In this document: positions 17,401 to 26,140 of the stretch, in pieces | Numbering within the stretch: the first letter of the stretch is position 1 | How the letters are laid out: each line of letters opens with the position of its first letter | NCBI GenBank assembly: GCA_001464935.1 | Contig: LNEL01000051.1 | Coordinates: 1 to 64,000, forward strand | Direction of reading: 5' to 3' | Length of the DNA: 64,000 bases | From: Gammaproteobacteria bacterium Ga0077536 | GTDB taxonomy: Bacteria; Pseudomonadota; Gammaproteobacteria; Ga0077536 | Position numbers and translations under genes: made by a program | Notes under the pieces: model-generated | Told to the model about the DNA's origin: nothing | The model's database searches: none | Seen by the model: the letters and a program-made list of their open reading frames with translations, nothing else

Positions 17401-18216
17401 ATGAGTCACGAGATCGTCGGTCGATACGCCGTCGTCAACGGCACGCGCGCCTACTACGACGAATGCGGCACGGGCATTCCGCTCGTCTGCATCCACATGG
17501 GCTGGGCCTGTTCACTGCAGTGGCAGTATTTCATGCCCCTGATGGCTGCGGCGGGCATGCGGGTGATCGCGCCTGATCTGCCAGGTCATGCGAAGTCCTA
17601 TCCGGTCAACTGGCAGCCGTTTCGCAAGATGCGCGACTACGCAGAATGGGTGTGGAACTTCATCGAAGTCGTGTGCCCGGGCGAGAAACCCGTCGTCTGC
17701 GGCAGCGGCATCGGCGGCGACATGACGATGCAACTCGCCTGTCATCACCCGGATGGCATCCGCGCCGGCATGCCGTTCGAGTCCGCGGCGAAGACGGGAT
17801 CGATCTCGTTCCTGTCAGGCTACAGCGATCCGCACAGCTTCCCGGGCTTTCCGGCCCTGATCGACAACGCGTCAACGGCCGCGATGTACTACCCCTGCGA
17901 GGAACGCAAGGTCATCGAGTCGAAGTGGCAGCATCGCGCGACCTACCACGCGACCTGCGTCGCCGACATGGACGCGTGGAACGATCATGACGTCCGGCCG
18001 TATCTGGACCGGATCAAGGTGCCGATGTTCTTCTACAAGGGAGAGGCGGACTATCACATTCCCGATCAGGACGTGCTCGATACGATTGCCGCCATTCCCA
18101 ACGGACTCGCCGAGGGTGGTATCGCGCAAGGCATGGGCCATCTCATCATGATGGAACAGCCCGAGCGCCTCGCCGAGGCCTGCCTCGGCTTTCTGCAGCG
18201 GCGCGGGATCCTGTAG
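17401..18216 (+). CDS. Alpha/beta-hydrolase fold protein lacking the nucleophile serine
   Basis: A 271-residue alpha/beta-hydrolase. Fold markers are clear: oxyanion region IHMGWACS, VIAPDLPGHAKS, the elbow strand PVVCGSGIGGDMTMQ, acid loop FFYKGEADYHIPD (Asp217) and GMGHLIMMEQPE (His247). The usual elbow GxSxGG here is Gly101-Ser102-Gly103-Ile104-Gly105-Gly106, so the nucleophile position (103) is Gly and a serine sits one residue early. Either Ser102 acts in a shifted elbow or the protein is not a classical hydrolase. GGAG precedes the start. It follows the SCP2-like gene closely in one operon. Confidence 0.85.
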   Translation: MSHEIVGRYAVVNGTRAYYDECGTGIPLVCIHMGWACSLQWQYFMPLMAAAGMRVIAPDLPGHAKSYPVNWQPFRKMRDYAEWVWNFIEVVCPGEKPVVCGSGIGGDMTMQLACHHPDGIRAGMPFESAAKTGSISFLSGYSDPHSFPGFPALIDNASTAAMYYPCEERKVIESKWQHRATYHATCVADMDAWNDHDVRPYLDRIKVPMFFYKGEADYHIPDQDVLDTIAAIPNGLAEGGIAQGMGHLIMMEQPERLAEACLGFLQRRGIL

Positions 18217-18278
18217 CAGGCTACTCAAGCCCGGCCGCTGCGCTGACGCTATCCCTGCGAAAGCACGGAGACGTCAGC

Positions 18279-19157
18279 ATGGCAGGGACGATCAACGAAC
18301 GCGGCACAGGCGCGCTGTCCGGCTGGATCGCACTCCCGGTCCTGCTCGGCATCGCCGGGATCCTCGTCTGGTCCATCGTCGGCCCGCCGATCCAGCGCGG
18401 CGGCGAGCCGTCCGTCGCTGCGATCCTGGCCGTGCCGCTGCTCGCCTTCATCGTCAAAGGCTTCTGCATCCTCGAACCGAACCAGGCCGCCGTGATGGTG
18501 TTCTTCGGCAAATACGCCGGATCGCTGCGGGACGATGGCTTCTTCTGGGTCAATCCGTTCTATGCCAAACACAAGATTTCGCTGCGCGCCCACAATCTGA
18601 ATACGCCGACTCTCAAGGTCAACGATCGTGCCGGCAATCCAATCGAGGTCGCGGCGGTGATCGTATGGCGGGTCTTCGACACGGCGCGCGCGAGCTTCGA
18701 CGTCGAGGACTACCGTGAGTACGTCGCGATGCAGAGCGAATCGGCGGTCCGACAGGTGGCCAGCGCGCGCTATTACGACGGCGACGAGGCCGGCAACGAA
18801 ACCCTGCGCGGGGATCTCGACCTGGTCGCGCGCCTGCTGGTGGAGAGCATCCAGAGTCACTGTGCATTCGCGGGACTCGAGATCCTCGAAGCGCGCATTT
18901 CGCACCTGGCCTACGCGCCGGAAATCGCCGGTGCGATGTTGCGCCGGCAACAGGCGGTCGCCGTGGTCGCCGCGCGCACGCAGATCGTCGAAGGCGCAGT
19001 CGGCATGGTGCGCCTCGCCATCGAGCGGCTCGAGCAGGAAAAGGTCGTGCGTCTGGACGACCAGGCGCGCATTCGGCTGGTCGGCAATCTGATGACCGTG
19101 CTGGTCGGCGACAGTGACACCCACCCAGTGGTGTCGGTCGACCATGCGACGGCCTGA
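18279..19157 (+). CDS. SPFH (stomatin/prohibitin/flotillin/HflK) domain protein
   Basis: A 292-residue membrane protein: two N-terminal hydrophobic segments (about residues 16-36 and 46-64), then an SPFH domain beginning [18 protein letters not shown] and including [22 protein letters not shown] and [19 protein letters not shown]. The C-terminal part ([24 protein letters not shown]) continues the family pattern. SPFH proteins form large membrane rings or microdomains, often with proteases. A GGAGACG ribosome site precedes the start. A small two-helix membrane protein follows after 19 bases and is probably its partner. No protease or NfeD gene is adjacent. Confidence 0.9.
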   Translation: MAGTINERGTGALSGWIALPVLLGIAGILVWSIVGPPIQRGGEPSVAAILAVPLLAFIVKGFCILEPNQAAVMVFFGKYAGSLRDDGFFWVNPFYAKHKISLRAHNLNTPTLKVNDRAGNPIEVAAVIVWRVFDTARASFDVEDYREYVAMQSESAVRQVASARYYDGDEAGNETLRGDLDLVARLLVESIQSHCAFAGLEILEARISHLAYAPEIAGAMLRRQQAVAVVAARTQIVEGAVGMVRLAIERLEQEKVVRLDDQARIRLVGNLMTVLVGDSDTHPVVSVDHATA

Positions 19158-19176
19158 ACCCAGGAGGAATCCCGCG

Positions 19177-19416
19177 ATGACAGCACACAGTGCCAACAAC
19201 CGCATTCCACTCCCGCTGCTGCTCGTCAACGGCGTCGGCGCAATGATGATGGCCGCCGGCATGATGGGCCTGGTGGCACCGGACGCCGTACCGGCGCTGG
19301 CGCGGCCCGCCGTTGCTTATGCGTTACTCGGGGTCGGGCTCATGCTGGACACGGCCGCGGTGATGTCGATCCTCAGGATCACGGCCAAAGCGCGTCGCGG
19401 TACGACGTCCGCCTAG
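19177..19416 (+). CDS. Small two-helix membrane protein
   Basis: A 79-residue protein with two hydrophobic segments ([23 protein letters not shown] and [21 protein letters not shown], each roughly 21-23 residues) and a short basic tail (ITAKARRG). AGGAGG stands upstream of the ATG at the right distance, so translation is credible. It lies 19 bases after the SPFH gene and is likely co-expressed with it. I do not recognise a named family; a role as an accessory subunit of the SPFH complex is inference from position only. Confidence 0.7.
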   Translation: MTAHSANNRIPLPLLLVNGVGAMMMAAGMMGLVAPDAVPALARPAVAYALLGVGLMLDTAAVMSILRITAKARRGTTSA

Positions 19417-19462
19417 CCGCCGGCATTGGTCTGCAGACACGTCCTCTTGTCGCGCCTTCGAC

Positions 19463-20050
19463 GTGAGACCTCCGCCATCACCGCGCTATCCCGACCTGGT
19501 CGGATGCTTGCTGATCTCTGCGCTGCTCGGCGCGTGCGGCAGCGATGACGGCAGCGGCGAGTTCTACACGGACTGGGATCTCGGCGGCGGCTGCAGTCAC
19601 GACAGCGGCGGCGCGGACCGCACCAATGCGCAGGGCGTTCCCGTGGACGTGTGCGCCGACGTGGAGGGGCACTGGACCTGGGTCAGTTACGGCGCTGCCT
19701 GGTGCAGTACGAGTCGCCAACAGGCGCCGCTCGTTGCCCGGCTGGCACGGGAGGCGCCGCGCGATCTGCGCGTGTATGCGGTCGTCACCGCAGGGGAGCA
19801 GGTGTTCACGGCCCCTTCGCAACGCGACGCGCAGCAATGGGCGAGATCCTCGGGCCTGTCAGCAGCTCGCGTCCTCTACGAGTCGGAGGGTGGAAGCCGG
19901 ACAGTGCCGCAGCATCTGCTCATCGGGCCGGATGGACGCACCTGGTATCGCCATGTAGGACTGCTCGATTCAAATGCAATGAGTCGCCTCGTCGAAGATT
20001 TCGCGAGCGGCGCCCGGCACCCGGCAGTGCGTGACCTCGGCGTCCGTTGA
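19463..20050 (+). CDS. Thioredoxin-like (TlpA-type) lipoprotein with CxxS motif
   Basis: A 195-residue predicted lipoprotein: lipobox SALLGAC (Cys25), a Gly/Ser/Asp-rich linker with extra cysteines, then a thioredoxin fold. The active-site segment is YGAAWCSTSRQQAPLVARLA, where the usual WCxxC is Trp80-Cys81-Ser-Thr-Ser84, so only one redox cysteine is present. The distal cis-proline region reads TVPQHLLIGPDGRTWYRHVG. Single-cysteine forms generally act in disulfide isomerisation or in covalent capture instead of full dithiol exchange. The start is a GTG with a weak ribosome site, chosen because it gives a proper signal peptide. No clear operon partner. Confidence 0.75.
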   Translation: MRPPPSPRYPDLVGCLLISALLGACGSDDGSGEFYTDWDLGGGCSHDSGGADRTNAQGVPVDVCADVEGHWTWVSYGAAWCSTSRQQAPLVARLAREAPRDLRVYAVVTAGEQVFTAPSQRDAQQWARSSGLSAARVLYESEGGSRTVPQHLLIGPDGRTWYRHVGLLDSNAMSRLVEDFASGARHPAVRDLGVR

Positions 20051-20479
20051 GTGCGCGCGCGCCCGGCGCATCCGTGTCATCACCGTCTCGACCAACGCAC
20101 CGCTGTTGCCGATCTGGTGGAAAGAACACGCTGGCTGGTTCGTGCTCGCCACGCGATGCGGCGGGTGACGGACGACCGCCCCAGGCAACGGCACCGTGTG
20201 GATCACACCGCGCCGTTCGCCAAAGGCAGCACCTCCACTTCGAACAGCAACGCTGCGCTCTGGCATCCGGCCGCGACAGGCATGCACGGCGACACGCGGT
20301 CGCTGCGGGGAGCGGCATCAGACTCGTGTCGACGATGGCCTCAGGCATGAAGCGCGGTGGCAGGCGGGTCGGGAATGAGCGGGGCTGGCTTGGCCGTGGC
20401 GGCCGTGCGAGCCACGGCGCGAATGGGAAGGACTGAAGCACGGGACGACCGAAGTCGCCCCGTGTGTCGCCGAGGCGAC
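20051..20479. other. Gap between convergent genes
   Basis: About 430 bases with no gene I can support. A minus-strand reading near 20220-20300 contains a short protein-like phrase (LLFEVEVLPLANGAV), but it has stops around it and no start signal. It could be a remnant of a small enzyme gene, but the evidence is too thin to call. Confidence 0.3.
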
Positions 20480-20860
20480 TCAGCCCATGCGCTGCAGGGC
20501 GCAGATCTTGTTGCCGTCCGGATCGCGCAGGTAGGCCAGGTAAAGCTTGCCGAACCCGCCTTCGCGCACGCCCGGCGGATCTTCGCAGGTCGTGCCGCCG
20601 TTCGCGATGCCGGCCGCATGCCAGGCATCCGCCATCGCCGAAGTTTCGCAGGCGAACCCGATCGTGCCACCGTTGGCACCGGTCGCCGGCTGGCCGTTGA
20701 TCGGCGTGGTCACCAGGAACAGGCCGTTGTTGTGCATGTAGATCAGGCGACCCTTGTCGTCCGTGATGGCGGGCTTGGCGCCCAGCGCGCCCAGCACTGC
20801 GTCGTAAAACTTCTTCGAGCGCGCGATATCGTTGCTGCCGATCATGATGTGCGAAAACAT
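20480..20860 (-). CDS. VOC-family protein (glyoxalase / extradiol dioxygenase fold)
   Basis: A 126-residue single VOC (vicinal oxygen chelate) module: MFSHIMIGSNDIARSKKFYD with the first metal His (His4), AVLGALGAKP, then FACETSAMADAWHAAGI and the closing YLAYLRDPDGNKICAL. The pattern is that of the glyoxalase-like protein family found widely in proteobacteria. The specific reaction is not deducible. GGAGAGAGAG just upstream of the ATG supports this start. It is divergent from the MFS transporter and may be independent of it. Confidence 0.88.
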   Translation of the reverse strand: MFSHIMIGSNDIARSKKFYDAVLGALGAKPAITDDKGRLIYMHNNGLFLVTTPINGQPATGANGGTIGFACETSAMADAWHAAGIANGGTTCEDPPGVREGGFGKLYLAYLRDPDGNKICALQRMG

Positions 20861-21116
20861 GTAACTCTCTCTCCAAATGGCTTCTGACCAGCTTCGAATC
20901 CTGACGCACGCTGGCCAATAAGGCCAGTCCCCTGCGGCGCGGCGCGCGTCGCATCAGACGTGATATTGCGCCACAGCAAAACTGTCCTCGCTGGACGCCC
21001 GCGTCCGCGACGCGCAGGCTGGCCGCCATCGTTCCGCGCCGTGACGCGCCGGGCGCGCGACGACGCACATGGCGCCCGGGCGAGCGGGACCATCACCAGC
21101 GACGAGGAGCAGCGAG

Positions 21117-22415
21117 ATGAGCAGCGAATCGAACGCATTGCCTTCGCCGGCGGAAGCGACTGCGGATCGCCCCTGGTATCGACAGGTCACCCGCGATCAA
21201 TGGCACGCCTTCCGGGCGGTGTTCGTGGCCTGGATCGTCGCCTCCTTCGACTTCAACATCCTTGCTTTCATTCTCATCGACATTCAGCAGAGCTACACCG
21301 TGGATCGCGCGCTCGCTGGCGCGCTGGGCACGGTGACGCTGTTGATGCGACTCGTCGGCGGCACGGTCTCGGGCACGCTGTCGGATCGGTGGGGACGCAA
21401 AGTACCGCTGATCCTGTCCCTGCTGTGGCTGTCGCTGTTCGCATGCCTCAGCGGATTTTCGACGTCGTACACGATGCTGTTCGCGCTGCGCGCGCTGTTC
21501 GGCCTCGGCATGGGCGGCGTGTGGGCCGCCGGCATGCCGCTGGTGTTCGAACATTGGCCGACGCGCCTGCGCGGGCTTGCTTCGGGCATGATGCTCGGCG
21601 GCTGGTACTGGGGTTATCTGTTCGCCGCCGCGACCTTCGAGTTTGCCTACCCGCTGCTGGGCGAGATGGCCGATTCGCCGTGGCGCGCGCTGTTGTGGCT
21701 GGCGGCCGTGCCCGCCCTCTTCGCGCTCTGGATACGCCGCTACGTGACTGAAAGTCCCGTGTGGCTCGCGCGACAGCGTCAACTGCACGAGGCGCATCTT
21801 GCCGGGATGTCGCCTGCTTCGCGTCCGTCAGTGATGCGAATCTTCGCGCCCGATCTGCGCGTGACAACACTTCAGACGACACTGGTGATCGGCTCTTTCA
21901 TGTGTCTCTACTACTCGGTGAATTTCTGGTATCCGACGTTTCTGCGCGACGCCGGACGGCCGACCTTGCCCTACCTGACGGCGTTCAATCTCGGCGCCAT
22001 TGCCGGGACCACGATGTGGGGCATGCTGTCGGAAGGACGTCTGGGCCGGCGTGGTGCTGCGACCGTGACCGTGCTGCTCGGCATTGCGTCACTGCCGATG
22101 TATCTGCATGCGACCGATCCACTCGTGCTCGGCGCCGGCGCACTGTGCATGGGCTTTTTCGGGATGGGGATCTGGGGCATGGCACCCGCGTACACCAGTG
22201 AACGCTTTCCGACTGAAGTGCGCGGTGTCGGCCCCGGTTTCTGCTATCACGCCGCCGCCGCGTTCGGCGCGATGATGCCCACCCTGCTCGGGACTCTCCA
22301 GGATCGCGGCTTCGTGCTCGTCGATGCGATGTCGATCGCGATGATCGCCTCCGGTCTCGCCGCCATGGTGATCTGGCTCGGTCCCGAAACACGCGGCCGC
22401 GAACTCACGCCGTGA
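21117..22415 (+). CDS. MFS transporter, carboxylate:H+ symporter type
   Basis: A 432-residue major-facilitator permease with 12 predicted helices. The loop 2-3 signature reads GTLSDRWGRKVPLI, and MADSPWRALLWLAAVPALFA follows in helix 6. The C-terminal half has YTSERFPTEVRGVGPGFCYH, typical of the sugar / aromatic-acid / metabolite:proton symporter branch. The ATG at 21117 is chosen because GAGGAGCAGCGAG precedes it and MSSESNALPS is a normal cytosolic N-terminus. It heads a co-directional catabolic set (dehydrogenase, MmgE/PrpD, CMD, lactonase), so it probably imports that pathway's substrate, likely an organic acid. Confidence 0.9.
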   Translation: MSSESNALPSPAEATADRPWYRQVTRDQWHAFRAVFVAWIVASFDFNILAFILIDIQQSYTVDRALAGALGTVTLLMRLVGGTVSGTLSDRWGRKVPLILSLLWLSLFACLSGFSTSYTMLFALRALFGLGMGGVWAAGMPLVFEHWPTRLRGLASGMMLGGWYWGYLFAAATFEFAYPLLGEMADSPWRALLWLAAVPALFALWIRRYVTESPVWLARQRQLHEAHLAGMSPASRPSVMRIFAPDLRVTTLQTTLVIGSFMCLYYSVNFWYPTFLRDAGRPTLPYLTAFNLGAIAGTTMWGMLSEGRLGRRGAATVTVLLGIASLPMYLHATDPLVLGAGALCMGFFGMGIWGMAPAYTSERFPTEVRGVGPGFCYHAAAAFGAMMPTLLGTLQDRGFVLVDAMSIAMIASGLAAMVIWLGPETRGRELTP

Positions 22416-22468
22416 CGCGGCGGTCGGCGCCCTGCACAACCTGAGTCGACGCTGCCGACCTCGAATGA

Positions 22469-22490
22469 CGCGACGCAATATCGCGTCGCG
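22469..22490. repeat. Stem-loop between MFS and dehydrogenase genes
   Basis: CGCGACGC and GCGTCGCG are perfect eight-base arms around the six-base loop AATATC. It lies 54 bases after the MFS stop and ~60 bases before the next start. It may be an attenuating or processing hairpin, or an operator for the following genes. No T-run follows. Confidence 0.45.
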
Positions 22491-22549
22491 CTTGCGTATG
22501 CGGCATTCGTCACTACCATGGGCCGACCTGCACGCCGGAGATACCCGAC

Positions 22550-23443
22550 ATGTCGAACACGGTCTACGGATTCGTTGGCGTCGGTCGCATGGGATCGCTG
22601 ATGTCAGCGCGTCTCCTTGCTGCAGGCCACACGGTTCACGTGTTCGACAGCGCGCCTGCGGCGCTGACCGCGAGCGTCGCCCACGGCGCTCATCCCACTG
22701 ACTCCGCCGCCGCCGTCGCGAGCGCCGCGGACGTCGTCTTCCTCAGCCTGCCGACGCCCGACATCGTCCACGCCGCGACGCTCGGGCCGCGTGGCGTCGT
22801 CGAAGGCGTGAGGGCGACGCGTATCGTTGATTTCTCGACCATAGGCCCGCGGATGGCCGGCATCGTCGCCGCAGGCCTCGCCGCGCACGGTAAAGCGTAC
22901 GTCGATGCGCCGGTCAGCGGCGGCCTGGCGGGTGCGCGCGACGGCAAACTGGCGGTGATGGTGGCCTGCGCCCGCGACGTCTTCACTGAGCTCGAAACGG
23001 TGCTCGGCATTTTCGGCAAGGCCTTTCACCTCGGTGAGGGTGCGGGCCAGGGTCAGACGATGAAGCTCGCGAACAACCTGCTCGCGGCGGCAGCACTCGC
23101 CGTGACCTCCGAAGCAATGGTGATGGGCGTGAAGGCCGGACTCGATCCGAAAGTCATGATCGACGTCATCAATCTCGGCTCCGGACGCAACAGCGCGAGC
23201 CAGGACAAGTTTCCGCGCGCCATCCTGCCGGGCACTTTCGACTTCGGCTTTCATACGGGGCTTTCCTACAAGGACGTGCGCCTGTGCATCGACGAAGCCG
23301 AAACCCTCGGCGTGCCGATGATCGTCGGCGCCGCAGTCCGCGAACTGCTCGCCGTGACCAACGCGATGTACGGCGCGGACTCTGATTTCACGTCGATCTG
23401 TCGCGTGCTCGAATCCTGGGCAGGCGTTGAAGTCCGCGGCTGA
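22550..23443 (+). CDS. 3-hydroxyisobutyrate-dehydrogenase-family NAD(P)-dependent oxidoreductase
   Basis: A 297-residue beta-hydroxyacid dehydrogenase. The Rossmann nucleotide loop is YGFVGVGRMGSLMSARLL (residues ~5-22), the family substrate motif is DAPVSGGLAGARDGKLAVMV, and the catalytic Lys lies in GQTMKLANNLLAAAALA. It should oxidise a beta-hydroxy acid or reduce the matching semialdehyde; the exact substrate is not evident. GGAGA precedes the ATG. Only 17 bases separate it from the MmgE/PrpD gene, so they are co-transcribed in the catabolic set that begins with the MFS transporter. Confidence 0.9.
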   Translation: MSNTVYGFVGVGRMGSLMSARLLAAGHTVHVFDSAPAALTASVAHGAHPTDSAAAVASAADVVFLSLPTPDIVHAATLGPRGVVEGVRATRIVDFSTIGPRMAGIVAAGLAAHGKAYVDAPVSGGLAGARDGKLAVMVACARDVFTELETVLGIFGKAFHLGEGAGQGQTMKLANNLLAAAALAVTSEAMVMGVKAGLDPKVMIDVINLGSGRNSASQDKFPRAILPGTFDFGFHTGLSYKDVRLCIDEAETLGVPMIVGAAVRELLAVTNAMYGADSDFTSICRVLESWAGVEVRG

Positions 23444-23460
23444 GCGCACAGGAGACTGCG

Positions 23461-24846
23461 ATGTCCTCTTCCTCAGCACGGCCTTCGATACCGCAAGGCG
23501 GGGATGAGACGGCGCCTGCGGCCGTCCGCATGGCGCAGGCAGCGCGCGGCTTCACGGCGGCGCATCTGACGCCGGCCCTCCGCGCCAAGGTCAAAGTGTG
23601 TCTGCGCGATCTGATCGGCTGCGCCTGTGAGTCGCAGGCCCTGCCCTGGGCCGTGCAGGCATGCGCGCTCGCCACGCCTGTCACCGCGGGCGCCAGCATC
23701 ATCGGCCAGGCGCAGGTCGCCACGCCGGGCGACGCAGCGTTCGCAAATGCCGTGATGGGGCACGGTCTCGTGCGTGAAGACATGCATGCGGGCAGCATCA
23801 GCCATCTCGGCATCGTGGTGCTGCCGACGGTCCTCGCGCTCGCGCAGACGCGGACCGTGTCGGGCGCAGATTTCATGGCGGCCATCGTCACCGGTTACGA
23901 ACTCGGCGCCCAACTCGGGCGCGCGGTGATGGACGCAGGTGTCGCGCGCATTCATCGGCCGACCGGAGTCGCCGGCCCCGTGGCGGGCGCGGCGGCCGGC
24001 GCCCATCTGCTCGGGCTCGATGAGGCCGCCTTCACGAGCGCGCTGGCGCTCGCCGCGAACACGACCGCGGGCTTCAACCAGTGGGCGTGGACCGGCGGCA
24101 GCGAAATGTTCTTCCAGGCCGGATTCGCGGCGCGCAACGCCGTGGCGTGCGTTGCGCTCGCGGCGGCCGGCGCCTTCGCTTCGCCGAATGCAATCGACGG
24201 CGAAGCAGGGCTGTGTGCCGCGCTCGGCAAACCCGGGGCCGGCACGCGGATCCGACCGTTCGTGACGAGCCCCGAGATCCTCAGCGTGTATCACAAGGCC
24301 GTGCCGGCCTGTAATTTCGCGCAGACACCGGCGCTCGCCGCCCTGCAGCTGGCACGCAGCAGACATCTCGATCCGGCACGCATCGCAGCCGTCGACATCC
24401 GTGTGCCGCTGGCCGGCGCCCGCTATCCGGGCTGCGATTCCCACGGACCCTATGCGAATGTCCTGCAGGGCAAGATGAGCATCCAGTACAACGTCGCCGC
24501 GGCCCTCGTGGCCGGTGACATCACCGAACGGAATTTCAGCCGACTCGACGATCCGCGCGTCGCGCGCCTGGTGGCGCGCTGTTCCCTGGCGGTCGACGAC
24601 GCATTCACCGCGGCCTATCCGGGTCTGCAGGGCGGCGAGGTCGCGATCGTGCTCGACGATGGCAGCCGGCACAGCGCGCGCCTCGACGACGTGATCCACG
24701 CCGCCGATGCCGATGTCACGACGCGATTTCTGGCGGCGACGACCGCGACTTACGGCGCCGCGCGGGCGGACGCGATCGCCGCCGCGATCGACGGGCTCGA
24801 GGCCCTGCCGGACGCAGGCACGCTGGCACACCTGCTGCGCGCCTGA
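23461..24846 (+). CDS. MmgE/PrpD-family protein
   Basis: A 461-residue MmgE/PrpD-fold protein (2-methylcitrate dehydratase / cis-aconitate decarboxylase relatives). Typical phrases are DLIGCACESQALPW, GDAAFANAVMGHGLVREDMH, TGYELGAQLGRAV and HRPTGVAGPVAGAAAGAHLL. In the C-terminal domain, YKAVPACNFAQTP-type and MSIQYNVAAALVAGD stretches match the family. The expected reaction is dehydration or decarboxylation of a hydroxylated di/tri-carboxylate. AGGAGACT precedes the ATG. It is part of the MFS-HIBADH-PrpD-CMD-lactonase set; no prpB/prpC are present, so a standard methylcitrate cycle is not implied. Confidence 0.9.
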   Translation: MSSSSARPSIPQGGDETAPAAVRMAQAARGFTAAHLTPALRAKVKVCLRDLIGCACESQALPWAVQACALATPVTAGASIIGQAQVATPGDAAFANAVMGHGLVREDMHAGSISHLGIVVLPTVLALAQTRTVSGADFMAAIVTGYELGAQLGRAVMDAGVARIHRPTGVAGPVAGAAAGAHLLGLDEAAFTSALALAANTTAGFNQWAWTGGSEMFFQAGFAARNAVACVALAAAGAFASPNAIDGEAGLCAALGKPGAGTRIRPFVTSPEILSVYHKAVPACNFAQTPALAALQLARSRHLDPARIAAVDIRVPLAGARYPGCDSHGPYANVLQGKMSIQYNVAAALVAGDITERNFSRLDDPRVARLVARCSLAVDDAFTAAYPGLQGGEVAIVLDDGSRHSARLDDVIHAADADVTTRFLAATTATYGAARADAIAAAIDGLEALPDAGTLAHLLRA

Positions 24847-24902
24847 GCGGCGCGCGCTCTCACGGGATTCGGCGCCCAGATGCATCAAGCAGGAGAATGA
24901 AG

Positions 24903-25298
24903 ATGAATGACGAGTTGTTCGATACCGGTCTCGCAGTCCGCAGGGAAGTGCTCGGTGCCGAGTTCGTGGACAAGGCACTCGCTGGCGCGGACGATTTCAC
25001 GCGGCCGCTGCAGCGGCTCGTCACCGAGTACTGCTGGGGCGCCGTGTGGGGACGGGAGGACTTGCCGCGCAAGACCCGCAGCATGCTGAATCTCGCGATG
25101 CTCGCGATCCTGAACCGGCCGAACGAGTTCAAGACCCACATCCGCGGCGCGCTGCGCAACGGCGTCACCCGGGTGGAGATCCGCGAAGTCCTGCTCCAGG
25201 TCGCGATCTACGGCGGCGTGCCGGCGGCCGTCGACAGCTTCCGCCTGGCGCGCGAGGCGTTCGCGGAACATGACCGGCAGGCCGGCACCCAGCCCTGA
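24903..25298 (+). CDS. Carboxymuconolactone decarboxylase (CMD/PcaC)-family protein
   Basis: A 131-residue CMD-fold protein closely resembling 4-carboxymuconolactone decarboxylase: FTRPLQRLVTEYCWGAVWGR, DLPRKTRSMLNLAMLAILNR, FKTHIRGALRNGVTRVEIRE and LQVAIYGGVPAAVDSFRLA. It lacks the CxxC of AhpD-type members and so fits the decarboxylase branch. Two ATGs are in phase; the second (24903) is preferred because AGGAG is only one base before the first. It overlaps the frame start of the following lactonase region, supporting one transcript. Together with a lactonase it suggests that a lactone intermediate is processed. Confidence 0.9.
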   Translation: MNDELFDTGLAVRREVLGAEFVDKALAGADDFTRPLQRLVTEYCWGAVWGREDLPRKTRSMLNLAMLAILNRPNEFKTHIRGALRNGVTRVEIREVLLQVAIYGGVPAAVDSFRLAREAFAEHDRQAGTQP

Positions 25299-25323
25299 CT
25301 ACATGCAGCGCGGAGCCGTCGGC

Positions 25324-26118
25324 ATGAACGAGGATCACTACGAAGTCTTGGCCGTGAAGTACGGCCATCACGCGCGACGCTCCGGTGAGAACTTCGTCGG
25401 TGGCGACGCGCACGATGTACCGATGCCGCTCGATTATTTCGTGTGGGTCGTGCGCAATGCCGCGCGGACGATCATCGTCGACACCGGATTCAATGCCGGC
25501 GCTGCGGCCGCGCGCGGCCGCACGCTCGTCCACCCCGTCGCTGACGGCCTCGCTGCGCTGGGCATCGCCCCGGACACGGTCGAGGATGTCGTCATCACAC
25601 ACATGCACTACGACCATGCCGGCAACCTCCCGCTGTTCGCGCATGCGCGTTTCCACCTGCAGGATCAGGAGATGGCCTTCGCCACCGGCCGCTGCATGTG
25701 CCACGCGTTGCTGAACCACGGCTACAGCGCCGACGACGTCACGCAGATGGTGCGCCGTGTGTTCGAGGGTCAGGTGCAGTTCCACGACGGCACGGCCCGC
25801 CTCGCCCCCGGCATTGAGCTCCATCACATCGGCGGGCACACGCGCGGGCTGCAGGTGGTGCGTGTGATGACGCGTCGCGGCTGGGTGGTGCTGGCGTCCG
25901 ATGCGAGCCACTTCTACGCCCACATGGACGGCGACCGTGCGTTTCCGGTGCTCTACAACCTCGGCGACATGCTGGCGGGCTATGCGACCTTGCGTGCGCT
26001 GGCCGAATCGCCGCAACACGTGATTCCAGGTCACGACCCGCTGGTGCTCGCGCGCTATCCGGCGGCACACGAGGATCTCGCTGGCTGGGTCGCGCGGCTG
26101 GACGTCGACCCGCGCTGA
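25324..26118 (+). CDS. MBL-fold metallo-hydrolase, N-acyl homoserine lactonase-like
   Basis: A 264-residue metallo-beta-lactamase-fold enzyme of the lactonase branch. Zinc ligands are visible: VVITHMHYDHAGN (HxHxDH), HHIGGHTRGLQV, VLASDASHFYAHM and VIPGHDPLV. The pattern matches AttM/AiiB-like lactonases, which open homoserine lactones or other lactones. The ATG at 25324 (MNEDHYEVLAVKYG) has GGAG eight bases upstream; in-frame ATGs at 25303 and 25270 would overlap or abut the CMD gene. Operon context points to catabolic lactone hydrolysis more than quorum quenching. Confidence 0.85.
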   Translation: MNEDHYEVLAVKYGHHARRSGENFVGGDAHDVPMPLDYFVWVVRNAARTIIVDTGFNAGAAAARGRTLVHPVADGLAALGIAPDTVEDVVITHMHYDHAGNLPLFAHARFHLQDQEMAFATGRCMCHALLNHGYSADDVTQMVRRVFEGQVQFHDGTARLAPGIELHHIGGHTRGLQVVRVMTRRGWVVLASDASHFYAHMDGDRAFPVLYNLGDMLAGYATLRALAESPQHVIPGHDPLVLARYPAAHEDLAGWVARLDVDPR

Positions 26119-26140
26119 CCCGTCTGCGCGCGATCTGCGG

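Noticed and set aside
20196-20360. Possible remnant of a small monooxygenase-like gene
   Set aside because: Only a short protein-like phrase, interrupted by stops; insufficient to call.
25324-26118. Quorum-quenching AHL lactonase reading
   Set aside because: The fold fits, but the operon looks catabolic and there is no LuxI/LuxR nearby, so the specific quorum role is not claimed.
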